A stretch of DNA of 64,000 nucleotides from Paenibacillus ihumii (GTDB lineage Bacteria; Bacillota; Bacilli; Paenibacillales; Paenibacillaceae): NCBI RefSeq assembly GCF_001403875.1, contig NZ_LN884299.1, positions 3,933,674 to 3,997,673 of the forward strand, written 5' to 3'. Under the pieces are notes generated by a model that worked only from the letters and a program-made list of their open reading frames with translations, was not told the DNA's origin and made no database searches. Position numbers and translations under genes: made by a program. Positions 35,490 through 44,403 of the stretch are shown here, in pieces; positions within the stretch are counted from its first letter, which is position 1; each line of letters begins with the position of its first letter.

Positions 35490-36349
35490 CCGTCCTTTCT
35501 GGCAATCGTTTAGCTTCATTTTGTGTCAAGGCCGTTTCTCTTGCAACGGTGCGAACGTCTCTAGCCTGTGAAGTCTGACGTTCTACACGCCGCTGCACCC
35601 GTATCGTCGATTCGATTTCCCGCAGCATCATCTCCGCGATATCGCTGATCGCTGCTCCAAGCTGCGAAAGAGCGGGCAGTGTATTGAAATTCCCGATGCC
35701 TGAAAGGTCCTCCCGTCCAATATAGTGAGAGGCGTTCATACCACAGCGGGTTAGTGCCATATAGGCAACGGAATGATACGCAATCTGACGGAATAGCACT
35801 TCCACAGGTTGGCGTTCCAGTTCTTCAAGCAGACTGCCCTCAAGCTCTCGAACAAGCAAATCCACATAATCCGAACTGTTGTCATCCACCGCGTTCCGGG
35901 CTGCGCTCAGCAGCGCATTCGGCCATGCCGCATCCGGTTCCTGCTCGCCAAACGCATTGTTCAACGTTTCCGTAACGACCGCTATATCGCCCGGCTCCAT
36001 GCGCCAAAGCGAGACCGGTCGAGGATCTCGGCTTTGCGTGTCCGAGATATCAAACACATGCCGTAACCCAAAATGGTTGCCCCGGTCTTCGATAAGTGCA
36101 ATACCTTTCGCCCCGCGTTTGACCCAACGGTTGAGCCGCTTGTTCCAGACGTCGATGGATGCGCAAGCTGTAGCATCGGGCCGCTGTGCATAGATTAATA
36201 ACTGATCTTGAAACGGATACTTGTAGTTCCACGCCGCTGTCGATAAAAAATCCGCCCAACGGTCGGGATGTTCCACAACCGTGCGGGCGGCATGAACGGA
36301 CAAATCAACGATATGCTGTATTTTCGAGGTCAACGGTACCTTTCTCCTT

Positions 36350-36616
36350 TCATAAGATCGTAATCTGATTGGCCAGTTGAATCCCCTCCTCCGAATAGCG
36401 GGTCATGATCCGAATCAAGCCCTTACTCTGCAAACGGTGCAAGTTTCGACATACCGTCGAAGGAGAAAAACCTACATCGATTGCCATTTTTGTACTGGAC
36501 AGGTAGACCAACTTGTGTCGCCCGCCCGTACTATCCAGCAAATAGCCGTACAACAGCTTTGCAGCTGGCGGGACGGCTGCTCCCGCGATCAGCTTGTAGC
36601 GTGCTAGATCATTCAT
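36350..36616 (-). CDS. Small winged-helix-like DNA-binding protein
   Basis: 88 residues from the ATG at 36616, with AAGGAGG upstream. The centre reads STKMAIDVGFSPSTVCRNLHRLQSKGLI, a helix-turn-helix followed by a wing-like RIMTRYSEEG. It overlaps the upstream gene by 4 bp. It is probably a regulator or replication accessory of the element; an upstream extension of the frame is not supported. Confidence 0.65.
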   Translation of the reverse strand: MNDLARYKLIAGAAVPPAAKLLYGYLLDSTGGRHKLVYLSSTKMAIDVGFSPSTVCRNLHRLQSKGLIRIMTRYSEEGIQLANQITIL

Positions 36617-37092
36617 TGTACGTCCTCCTTCACAAGGTTTACCGCGCCGTTCTGGTTTTGCTGAACAGATCGTCCAAGCAAGTGATTCTTGCGATAGCAG
36701 TAGATATAGAAGTTGTAATCGCCAAGATGGGGGACGCAGCGAATATAATAGCGATAGTGAGTGGTTTGTAAACAGAAACCACAAACATCGGAATGCCATG
36801 CGCCGGGGATACGTGCTTCCGGGTGCCGTCTGCAATAGGCTCGCATCTCATTCAAATTGAGCAAAATTCCTTGCCATTGCAAATGTTGCACAAGTGCCGC
36901 CAATTCCTCGCGAAAGGCAAGCGTCCTCCGTTCCCCGGCATGATCCGACCATGGCATCCAAAACTGATCGTCATCAGTGCCGAAATCTCCTCGCAAATGA
37001 CCGATATAGCTGAGTTCCTTGCTTTGAGTCGCGATCGCTGAATAGAAGTAAGGTGTCTCTTCCGATGCTAACGGTTGAAGTTCGCCAAACAT
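36613..37092 (-). CDS. Element protein of unknown function
   Basis: 159 residues from the ATG at 37092, which has GGAGG 8 bases upstream; a GTG at 37113 is the alternative. The protein is soluble, Trp/His/Cys-rich in its second half (AWHSDVCGFCLQTTHYRYY), with a CxxC pair that may bind metal. It is joined to the next gene by an ATGA overlap and follows the exported DUF5704-like gene. I do not recognise the family. Confidence 0.6.
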   Translation of the reverse strand: MFGELQPLASEETPYFYSAIATQSKELSYIGHLRGDFGTDDDQFWMPWSDHAGERRTLAFREELAALVQHLQWQGILLNLNEMRAYCRRHPEARIPGAWHSDVCGFCLQTTHYRYYIRCVPHLGDYNFYIYCYRKNHLLGRSVQQNQNGAVNLVKEDVQ

Positions 37093-37157
37093 CGCCCGAA
37101 CCTCCGTTTCCACTAACGTTGCTGTTCCGTTTTTTTTCTTCCTCCCGGCTGGTGAAT

Positions 37158-40100
37158 TTAATGGGTACCTCCTGTTCCAAAGTCATCATAAGAAGACAGG
37201 TGGGCATGATAAAACACCACATCGCCGTCCTGCAAACTAAACGTTGCTCCATACGGGTCGACAAAGCGATGCTGAAACCCTTCTCGTCGCCATTGATTGC
37301 TGAGCGGTGCGTGGATATACTGCAAATGTGGTTGATTCACCTGCTGATTGCGAATCGTTTCAATATTGAAATTGACAATGATGTACCCGTCCCGCAAAAA
37401 AATAGGCGACTTATCGTCCAGCCGATTGGTGCGTCCGTACTCGGCCAAGTTGAATCCTTTGGGGACGACATACGGTGCAGCAGGTAGACTGTATTCGCCG
37501 ACCCAGCGCTGCACTGACGCATGAGCACGCGAAACGTCGATGCCGGAAGGAACTTCCATACTGCCGATAAATGTCCGAAGCCGTGGCGGGAGCAACATGA
37601 CATCATATCCGCCCACGTAAACGGGCTGCTGTGCATCTTTCAAAAACTGCTGAATAAACGTTTGCTGGTTGCCAGACGCACCGTTCAGCGACCAAAGGGA
37701 AGATGCCGTGTTCGTCAGTTCCTGCTGGGACATATTGCGCAAGCGGGTGTCCAGCGTCACATGACGCCGCTCCACATCTGCACTGGAGCCGATGCGAATA
37801 AAACGTTTATTCCCCGAATGATAGTACAAGTCCACCTCTTGCCGGTTCTTGCCCTTGCTGTCGACAAAGTAAAAGGTTGGCGTAATCTTGATCCCGTCGT
37901 CCGAACCGAACATGTTGCCCATACTCTTCAATTCAAATTTAATATGGTAGCCGGTTTTGACAGCCACGTTTTTCTTGCCGGCATCCGGATGGCTCCCCGG
38001 TCGTATCGGCAACACGTAAGGAGGCTGATTCCCCCGTGCTGCGCCGTCGATGCCCTTCGTCCCCACCCAATAAGCGTTGCCAGTCGGCGTTGCACTTCCT
38101 CGTTCTCTGCGAAATACGGTCTCCCAATTAAAGTCGGCAATGTCTGTGATGCGGAAATCATAGACACGGCCGATCACTTCAACCGGCACAACCTGTGTGG
38201 CCACATGGTGCGTCAAGTCTAAATTGGCGTTCATTTGTGACGTAAAGGAGGGAGGACTGTTTTCAGCAATGGTTCGGAATAGTACATCATAATTGCCCTC
38301 GTCCACCCAAACAGGTAAATAAAACGTTGTCTGAATCTGGCCGACCGGGATCGACGTCCATGTTTCTTTCGGGATCAGCGTTTTCCGATCCGCTTTGTAC
38401 ACGTCAAACGGAAACCATACTTGCTTGTCGCGCATATACTTGCCATAGTCGCGATTGCCGTAACCCTTTATATCCCGATGCGCTCCATTGGTTGGGATGA
38501 TGACCGTAAATGGACGATCCAGAATAAGCGCGGCTCTCCCTGCGGTCGGCAGCGTTTTTTGATTATGCGCCTGATCGTCAGATACGGAAGCCTGGTTGAC
38601 GACCGGCGTATGCACCGTCACCGGATTAATGCCATCAATGGGATAGCTTTGGTTCTGGCCGCCTCCAATTCCTTCGATGAGCGCATAGAAGATCGTGCCG
38701 GAGCTTGGCTGTTCGGCCTTGTTGGGTTTGCTGGCATCGATCAACAAACCGTTGCTATACAGAACATTTTGTCCGATCTCGGGCGGAGTCGGTATCTCCC
38801 TCGGGGGCGGGGCGGTTTCTTCCGTGATCCGGTTGTCCATAATCGTTTGCCCGTTAAAGATCAGTGAGTCATTTTTCACTTTGATTTTTCCGACAGCCTG
38901 TTCCGCTGCGTTGGTCCAATCCTCATTCGGCACAGATGGACGGCTGGAACCTCCTTGAATCGTTTGCCCAGGCAGCGTCACATTTTGATAGACCGGATCG
39001 ATAATATGAGCCTGATGGGTGGCGTCGTGAGAAACCGAGACCCTTGGCTGCGCGTAGCCGTTCGGCTTCAAGGTAACTTGTCCGCTGGGTAACGCGTAGT
39101 TGGAAACCTCTGCTTTTTGCAAGCCATATACCTCCAGACGATCAATGAGCCAGTAGCTGTACTTGCGCTCCACGGTATAGCTTTTCGTTACGGTTTGTGT
39201 ATCCGAGCGTGAAACAGGCACTCTGGTTGGATTGCCTTCGCTGTCCGGGGGACCGGAAACGTATTCCGTCCAGCGCAGCGTGTATGTTCGACTAACGGTA
39301 ATCGGGTACGTCTTCGTCCCTTTGATTTCCGTAAATTTGTTTCGGTACAGATACGCTTTGGCATTCGCTTGAACATAAAGACTCTCCGATGTCGGGATGC
39401 CTTGAAGCACGTCGAAGCGTTCCGCACCGCGAGTATCCGCTTGGATCACAGCCGAAGCATCGGGATTCATCACTTCGTTTTCCTTGACAGCTCCAGGCTC
39501 TGTTTCGTCATCCGTACCGCCATTTCCCCCTTTGTATATGCCGATAAAATTGGAGCCTCCGGAACCGACAAAGATGGACCGATCCAGCAACTTGCTATCT
39601 CCTTTTTCCTGAATAAACAATTTCTCGTCGGGCTTGTTGTTGTTCGTGATATAAGACCGGATGATTTCATACGTCTGCCCGTCTTTGGTCAGTGCGGCTT
39701 CAAACGTGTGATTCACTTCATCTCCGGTCGCATATTCGCCTTTATCCACCTCTTTCAGGACTTGGCCGCCTTCTGTCATATAAATCGCCTTCACCGTATT
39801 TTCCTCATGGTATTCGGCGATTAGATTCGTTCCGCCCAGCGCGACCGTAAAGCTGCGAATGCGCACTTTTTCGTTCGTTTCCGGGTTTTCCTGCACCCAC
39901 GTTTTTCGCGACGGGTCTTGCTTCGGTGATATATAGGAGCGAGCGATGGTATACGTTTTTCCATTGTCTTCGATCACCGCCGGAAATTCATGATTGATCG
40001 TTTCCCCGATCTCGAACTTTCCTTTTTCAAATGTCACATCCGGTCGGTCAATCACCCGTCCGTCTACTGTTTTAGCGATAACGTCCACCGGGAATTCCGC

Positions 40101-40670
40101 ACTACGATATGGAATATGCAAGCCAAAGTAATCATCCAGATCGTCCGGAAATCTCCAGCCTTCCGCTTGTTTGATCCCGGACAACGTATAAAACGGACCT
40201 TTCCGCACCGAGCCGTCCGCATTGACCGATACCATCACAGCATAAAAGTAAAGATCGTCATTGTTCTGAATGCCTTCCATTCCTGCTTGCCAGAGGCGCT
40301 GCGTCACGATTTCTTCGGGGATTTCGTAGTATGATGTCAACGGTTGCCCCGGTACAGGAGGATCGGGATGCTGCCCGATTTGTCGTACTTCCTGATTCAT
40401 AAACAAGGCATGCGGCCTGCTGCGCGGGTCAGCGCATTGTTTGGGCGATGTTGTGCTGCAAACTTGCTCCCGGGTCACCACCCAGCCCACCGTCCGATAC
40501 CGAATCGAAGTGCTCGCCGCCGTGCTGGTGATTTCGAATTGAATCTTGCCGTCACGGATAATCACTTGCGGGGGAGCTGCCGCCGCTTGTTGAACGACGA
40601 AAAACGGCATAAAAAAAGTGCATGCCAGCAGCATGCACAGTACACGTTGATAAAGTTTTCTGTTGCTCAC
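37158..40670 (-). CDS. Large exported repeat protein (DUF5704-like)
   Basis: 1170 residues from GTG 40670, with GGTGG upstream and only 3 bp after the stalk-domain gene. Residues 1-32 form a Sec signal peptide (hydrophobic core, AAAA-PP cleavage region). Two related repeats lie near residues 190-290 and 290-385, each with GE/GDE-N-HEF, K-TYxIxRSYI and GG(T/S)N-IxxY. The rest is a long beta-rich region without membrane anchor, LPXTG or sorting signal. Being next to Tad-like genes it may be an adhesin or a surface part of the apparatus. The DUF5704 label is from memory. Confidence 0.65.
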   Translation of the reverse strand: MSNRKLYQRVLCMLLACTFFMPFFVVQQAAAAPPQVIIRDGKIQFEITSTAASTSIRYRTVGWVVTREQVCSTTSPKQCADPRSRPHALFMNQEVRQIGQHPDPPVPGQPLTSYYEIPEEIVTQRLWQAGMEGIQNNDDLYFYAVMVSVNADGSVRKGPFYTLSGIKQAEGWRFPDDLDDYFGLHIPYRSAEFPVDVIAKTVDGRVIDRPDVTFEKGKFEIGETINHEFPAVIEDNGKTYTIARSYISPKQDPSRKTWVQENPETNEKVRIRSFTVALGGTNLIAEYHEENTVKAIYMTEGGQVLKEVDKGEYATGDEVNHTFEAALTKDGQTYEIIRSYITNNNKPDEKLFIQEKGDSKLLDRSIFVGSGGSNFIGIYKGGNGGTDDETEPGAVKENEVMNPDASAVIQADTRGAERFDVLQGIPTSESLYVQANAKAYLYRNKFTEIKGTKTYPITVSRTYTLRWTEYVSGPPDSEGNPTRVPVSRSDTQTVTKSYTVERKYSYWLIDRLEVYGLQKAEVSNYALPSGQVTLKPNGYAQPRVSVSHDATHQAHIIDPVYQNVTLPGQTIQGGSSRPSVPNEDWTNAAEQAVGKIKVKNDSLIFNGQTIMDNRITEETAPPPREIPTPPEIGQNVLYSNGLLIDASKPNKAEQPSSGTIFYALIEGIGGGQNQSYPIDGINPVTVHTPVVNQASVSDDQAHNQKTLPTAGRAALILDRPFTVIIPTNGAHRDIKGYGNRDYGKYMRDKQVWFPFDVYKADRKTLIPKETWTSIPVGQIQTTFYLPVWVDEGNYDVLFRTIAENSPPSFTSQMNANLDLTHHVATQVVPVEVIGRVYDFRITDIADFNWETVFRRERGSATPTGNAYWVGTKGIDGAARGNQPPYVLPIRPGSHPDAGKKNVAVKTGYHIKFELKSMGNMFGSDDGIKITPTFYFVDSKGKNRQEVDLYYHSGNKRFIRIGSSADVERRHVTLDTRLRNMSQQELTNTASSLWSLNGASGNQQTFIQQFLKDAQQPVYVGGYDVMLLPPRLRTFIGSMEVPSGIDVSRAHASVQRWVGEYSLPAAPYVVPKGFNLAEYGRTNRLDDKSPIFLRDGYIIVNFNIETIRNQQVNQPHLQYIHAPLSNQWRREGFQHRFVDPYGATFSLQDGDVVFYHAHLSSYDDFGTGGTH
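40611..40638 (-). terminator. Terminator-like hairpin inside the signal-peptide codons of the large exported protein
   Basis: GTGCATGC (40618-40625) pairs perfectly with GCATGCAC (40631-40638) over 5 nt, and T7 follows on the coding strand. It covers about codons 11-20. Confidence 0.7.
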
Positions 40671-40673
40671 CGA

Positions 40674-41779
40674 TCATTCCACCTTTGAAATCGTGTGGTT
40701 GAAAAACAAGCTGGCCGTGGGCGAGACCTTTAACGTGCTTCCCCAATGGCCGCCGACGTTGGTGACCATTTTGATGTCGGCGTACCCTTCATACCACACA
40801 TTCTTTTCAAAATCTGCTTCCTGCGGAAACCAGTTATCATAAATCAACCGTTCATGATGTTTAAACGAGAGGAATTGAACCCGAAACTTGACGCGAATAT
40901 AATCCGCTCCAAACCCGTCATAAAAAATCATGGACGGCTCCGGTTCCAGGTAGCCCATAATATGAATTTGATTTTCTTTCACCCAATCCACATATTCACG
41001 AATGTATCTCAATTCCGCATTGGAGTTTTGCATCTTCGTTGCAAACATGGCCTGCGCCCACGTATCATCAATCGTGCGGTAATCTACATTTAACAACAAA
41101 GCGCCAAACGTTTTTAAGTGTCCCATCCAGATGTCCACGTTCTGCTTGTTGTATTCGGGGATGGTCGCGTACAGTTCGGAAGACACTTTGCTTTCTGAAG
41201 GACGGGAGGGGGGTACGCCATCTCGTACATCTCATTGGGAACATCGGCCAAAATGTAGGGATAGTCCGCCGCATTTTTCGGAAGATCCGTCTTGCGGAGC
41301 AAGCGGCCCCATTCATCCGTGTCGCTCTCAGAGATGTCCTTCGTGTGAATTGTCACCGTTGACGTACTGCCGTCCCATTCCACCTCTGCGCCCAGCACCT
41401 CGCTGACAAAACGCAGCGGCACAAACGTCCGGCCGTCCTTGGTTACCACTTGCGTATCTAAAGCGACCTCTTGTCCATTGACAAGCGCAATATTTGAACC
41501 GATTTGCAGTCGAATCTGCTGGCCGTCCCGTTCAATCGGCACCGATTGGCTCGGAGCTTCCCAGCCAACCTTGGCACCGAGCGACTCTGCGACAAAGCGA
41601 AACGGCACTAATGTCCGCTGGTTCTCATCAACATAAGCTTGGGCATCGGGAAACCATATTTTCTTGCCGTCCAGCACCACGCTTACAAACGCAGGAGGAA
41701 GACTGGCAGCACTTGCCGTAGCCCCGAACAAGCTGCTAACCAGGACGGCAATCGTCATGGCCATAAACCATTTCTTCAC
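40674..41779 (-). pseudogene. Exported protein with copper-amine-oxidase-type stalk domain, frameshifted
   Basis: From ATG 41779 there is a signal peptide (MKKWFMAMTIAVLVSSLFG), then two stalk-domain repeats with TLVPFRFVAESLGAKVGW and TFVPLRFVSEVLGAEVEW, the usual copper amine oxidase N-terminal-like pair used as surface spacer. At 41208-41213 a six-C run (coding strand) shifts the frame; one more C joins it exactly to the second open part (SRPSESKVSSELYATI to KVE), about 368 residues in total. The C-terminal part has no known fold. The change may be a true frameshift, slippage-controlled, or a sequence error. Confidence 0.75.
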
Positions 41780-41866
41780 TCATTTCACCTCTTATTCAAG
41801 TAATCCTGACTGGACTGGTTGTACTGTTACTACTAGCATAATGTGCATGAGTCAGACTGTCCACCC

Positions 41867-42844
41867 TTAGAAAGAGGAACAAGAAAGCGGCATATAGCCC
41901 TGTTGCGCCGCCGCTTTTTCGCTTGCGAACGTTTCTTCTATCGGATAGGAGTACGGACAGCTTTTGCGATAATACACTTTCATATTGCCTTTCATTGCTC
42001 CCACAATCTCCGTTTGCTTCATCACGCGGCTGCCGCCCAGTGCGTAGTTGTTATATACCTTGCGTCCCATCGGAATTCCCTGCATAAAAGCCACAACGCC
42101 TACATCGGCAATCGTGTTATGCCATTCCTCTAGCGGGATGGACGGCAGTGTAAACGTATAGGAAAGACCATTTCGCAGGGCGACCTCGTTATGCTTGTTG
42201 ATCCGATAGGACAGCTCATCCTGTATTGCGCCCACGATCGTGCTGCGCCGCACTTCATGAAATAACGCCGCATCTCTTAACAATGGAATGTTGGCCTCCG
42301 CCTGAATGTCCCTACGAAAACCTTCATGCCAACTACGAGTCGCCGCAGCATACACCAGCACTTGTTCATCCAGCGTAAAGGAATAGCTGTTGCCGTTTGA
42401 ATCGGTATACGCATAGGGCCGTTTGGTTCCCCAAGCCGGTGCCATAACCGTTTGGCCGTTACGATCTGTCCATTCATCCTCAGCATAGACATAAAACCCG
42501 TCGTATCCAATGACGACAATCACCGGAATGTAACGGTTCAACACCCCTTGCGCAACCGGATCGCCGGATATGCCGAAATTGGCGTACAACGTCCGGTAAA
42601 ACGCCGTGAGCGCTTCCTCCCTGTTGACCGCCACTCGCTTGACCGACTCGTAGCGTGACTCATGCTGCTGATCAGCATTGATGATGAGTGCTTGTGCCGC
42701 CGCATCCACCGCAGCATCCATGGCAGCGTCATAACGCAGTTCGAGCAGCATCGTTTGACGCATCAGTTCCACATCAATCTGATTGATTGTGGCAAACGGG
42801 AAAAAGATCAGCACACCAACGACAGCCCATTCAATCCACTTCAT
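41867..42844 (-). CDS. Single-pass pilus-associated protein, type D (Tad-like cluster)
   Basis: 325 residues from the ATG at 42844, with GGGGTGG upstream. One N-terminal helix (residues 5-24) is followed by a long extracytoplasmic domain with YDGFYVYAEDEW and many aromatics. Its start overlaps the previous gene by 14 bp. In position and topology it resembles the large minor pseudopilin-like proteins of Tad systems. No sequence family is recognised. Confidence 0.6.
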   Translation of the reverse strand: MKWIEWAVVGVLIFFPFATINQIDVELMRQTMLLELRYDAAMDAAVDAAAQALIINADQQHESRYESVKRVAVNREEALTAFYRTLYANFGISGDPVAQGVLNRYIPVIVVIGYDGFYVYAEDEWTDRNGQTVMAPAWGTKRPYAYTDSNGNSYSFTLDEQVLVYAAATRSWHEGFRRDIQAEANIPLLRDAALFHEVRRSTIVGAIQDELSYRINKHNEVALRNGLSYTFTLPSIPLEEWHNTIADVGVVAFMQGIPMGRKVYNNYALGGSRVMKQTEIVGAMKGNMKVYYRKSCPYSYPIEETFASEKAAAQQGYMPLSCSSF

Positions 42845-43379
42845 TGCGTACCACCCCGCCATAAGGAATGAATATTTTATCGTTCGGGCTGACGGTGCTG
42901 TTCAGAAAATCAAACAAGACCGTGCCGGGCGTACGGCTCACATTTTTGACCGTGACGGTGAACGTATCGCCCACCCGCAGTTTGTACCTTCTTGACGGGT
43001 CGTCTCTGGGGGCAGAGCTACCGGGAAACAGCACCGGCAAGATCTGAGCGTTGTAAAACGCATCGTAATGCACTTCATACGTACCCTGGAACGTTTCTGG
43101 CCTGGTCGGATCGTCATATACCGGCACATATTTCTTGCTTTCATGTTCCATCTGCACATCGAAATCAAGGCCCGTCGCCTCAATAGTTTGTCTGAAATCG
43201 GTATACATGGTCGGTGAAATATATCCTTTGTCACGTACCGCATCCACAAACGCCGTTGTCGCCCGCAGGACGACTAATTCTGAAATATCATCCTGCTGCT
43301 GGAACGCTGTGTAAATCGGGTAGATGTAAAGCAGCAGTACGGCAAGCAGTATCGCAAACACCTTGATATAACTGTTCAT
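42831..43379 (-). CDS. Single-pass pilus-associated protein, type C (Tad-like cluster)
   Basis: 182 residues. An N-terminal helix (residues 6-24, IKVFAILLAVLLLYIYPIY) leads to a soluble outside domain with beta-rich stretches (TFTVTVKNVSRTPGTVLF). The N-terminal hydrophobic helix without a signal cleavage site is pilin- or TadE-like. It is followed in coupled fashion by the type D gene. Confidence 0.6.
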   Translation of the reverse strand: MNSYIKVFAILLAVLLLYIYPIYTAFQQQDDISELVVLRATTAFVDAVRDKGYISPTMYTDFRQTIEATGLDFDVQMEHESKKYVPVYDDPTRPETFQGTYEVHYDAFYNAQILPVLFPGSSAPRDDPSRRYKLRVGDTFTVTVKNVSRTPGTVLFDFLNSTVSPNDKIFIPYGGVVRNEVD

Positions 43380-43389
43380 GGCATTCTCC

Positions 43390-43779
43390 TCAACGTGTGA
43401 CGACTACCAGGCGCAACAGCCGCCCGTCCGTGTCACGTTCGTGCAAGACGCTGTATCGGCCATGGAGTTGGATTCTGTCTGAAAACCATTGCTCCCGGTT
43501 CACCGGTGATGCGTATCGGACGCCATCCACCACGATTTCCGCATCTCCTTCTTCCAACCGCGCGATGGCCTGAAACACTTCGGTTCCCGACATCCTGCCA
43601 TCACCGGACAAGGGAGACAACGTTTGCCGGATGGTCCGGTCCTGCGTCATACCGGCGAGATAGGCCGTATCGGCAAGCGTCGCGCCGTTTTGAAACAGCC
43701 ATAGCCCGTTAACCACGGCGATCAAAAACAGGAGACAGGATGCACTCACCTCCAACATCGTTCGCGTCGCGTAATCCAA
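43390..43779 (-). CDS. Single-pass pilus-associated protein, type B (Tad-like cluster)
   Basis: 129 residues with GGAGG upstream. An N-terminal helix (about residues 11-28, CLLFLIAVVNGLWLF) follows a short polar start, the plan of TadE-like minor pilins. The outside part is small and mixed alpha/beta. It stands between two related single-pass genes, 10 bp from the next. Confidence 0.55.
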   Translation of the reverse strand: MDYATRTMLEVSASCLLFLIAVVNGLWLFQNGATLADTAYLAGMTQDRTIRQTLSPLSGDGRMSGTEVFQAIARLEEGDAEIVVDGVRYASPVNREQWFSDRIQLHGRYSVLHERDTDGRLLRLVVVTR

Positions 43780-43851
43780 TGGCTTCCTCCTTTCAGCAAA
43801 AGGGGGCGACAGCTAGACGGACGCCCCTTGGCTTCATTTCATTTTCGCACC

Positions 43852-44331
43852 TTATTGTTGCCGGAACACGATCCCGCGAATGACATTGCTGCGATCCAGC
43901 ACCAATTGCGCCTGAAACTTTCCGCTCGGATTGACATAGTTCACATTGGCTTCATCGACGGTATGCTCCAGACGTCCAGGCGCATCGCCAACGACCGATC
44001 CATACGTAATGCTGTCCATCGGAACGCCAATGTTGATGACTTTGCCATACCACTGCCCGGTCGGGTTTTTCCCGGTGATTATTTGGATGCCAAACTGTTC
44101 CTGATCCGAAAACTTGCGCAGTGCATTGACGACTTGACTGCCCGAAAGTGTCGTGTTGTCATACACTGTAAAGGCCGTCTGAGATAATTCCGTTTGGATA
44201 TTGCTAAAATTGCTTTGAGCTGCTTTTGTTGAATCTTGTGCGGAAATAAACAACACGACGGCGAGGGTAATGAGCGCAATTGCGAGGAAAATGCCCGCCG
44301 CCATTACCAGCGCCTTTTGTGCATTGGACAT
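43852..44331 (-). CDS. Single-pass pilus-associated protein, type A (Tad-like cluster)
   Basis: 159 residues with GGAGAG upstream. The N-terminal helix (residues 8-29, LVMAAGIFLAIALITLAVVLF) is followed by a helical stalk and a small beta domain ending in VIRGIVFRQQ. The layout is like a major pilin, but no prepilin-peptidase site is evident and no prepilin peptidase gene was seen in the window. It directly follows the TadB/TadC-like gene, separated by a terminator-like hairpin. Confidence 0.6.
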   Translation of the reverse strand: MSNAQKALVMAAGIFLAIALITLAVVLFISAQDSTKAAQSNFSNIQTELSQTAFTVYDNTTLSGSQVVNALRKFSDQEQFGIQIITGKNPTGQWYGKVINIGVPMDSITYGSVVGDAPGRLEHTVDEANVNYVNPSGKFQAQLVLDRSNVIRGIVFRQQ

Positions 44332-44359
44332 GGTCGATCTCTCCTTTAAATGTAGAAAT

Positions 44360-44392
44360 AAAAAACGGTCCTTTCCAACATGGAAAGCACCG
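44360..44392 (-). terminator. Terminator between the TadBC-like gene and the pilin-like genes
   Basis: CGGTCCTTTCC (44366-44376) pairs with GGAAAGCACCG (44382-44392) with one mismatch, and T6 follows on the minus strand. It stands between genes that should be co-expressed. Confidence 0.65.
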
Positions 44393-44403
44393 CTAAAGGT
44401 GAA

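Larger units (their letters stand above)
33816..36333 (-). pseudogene. Giant element methylase/helicase: ArdC-like N-terminal half with one frameshift
   Basis: From the ATG at 36333, residues 1-240 are an ArdC-like domain (FLSTAAWNYKYPFQDQLLIY, YAQRPDATACASIDVWN). The frame then meets a one-base loss near 35399; downstream the giant-protein reading continues in the next frame as TEDRSLPFFHDHHAINDLL and a long acidic region to ITDDQLGHGGAK at 33816. Beyond lies the inverted methylase DNA. Adding one base at 35399 rejoins both halves exactly. The gene therefore has a frameshift, an inversion and a deletion, so the product cannot be full length. Confidence 0.8.

Noticed and set aside
40674..41779. 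Two separate overlapping genes in the stalk-domain region
   Set aside because: The second frame has no ribosome site, and both parts join exactly by adding one base in a homopolymer.
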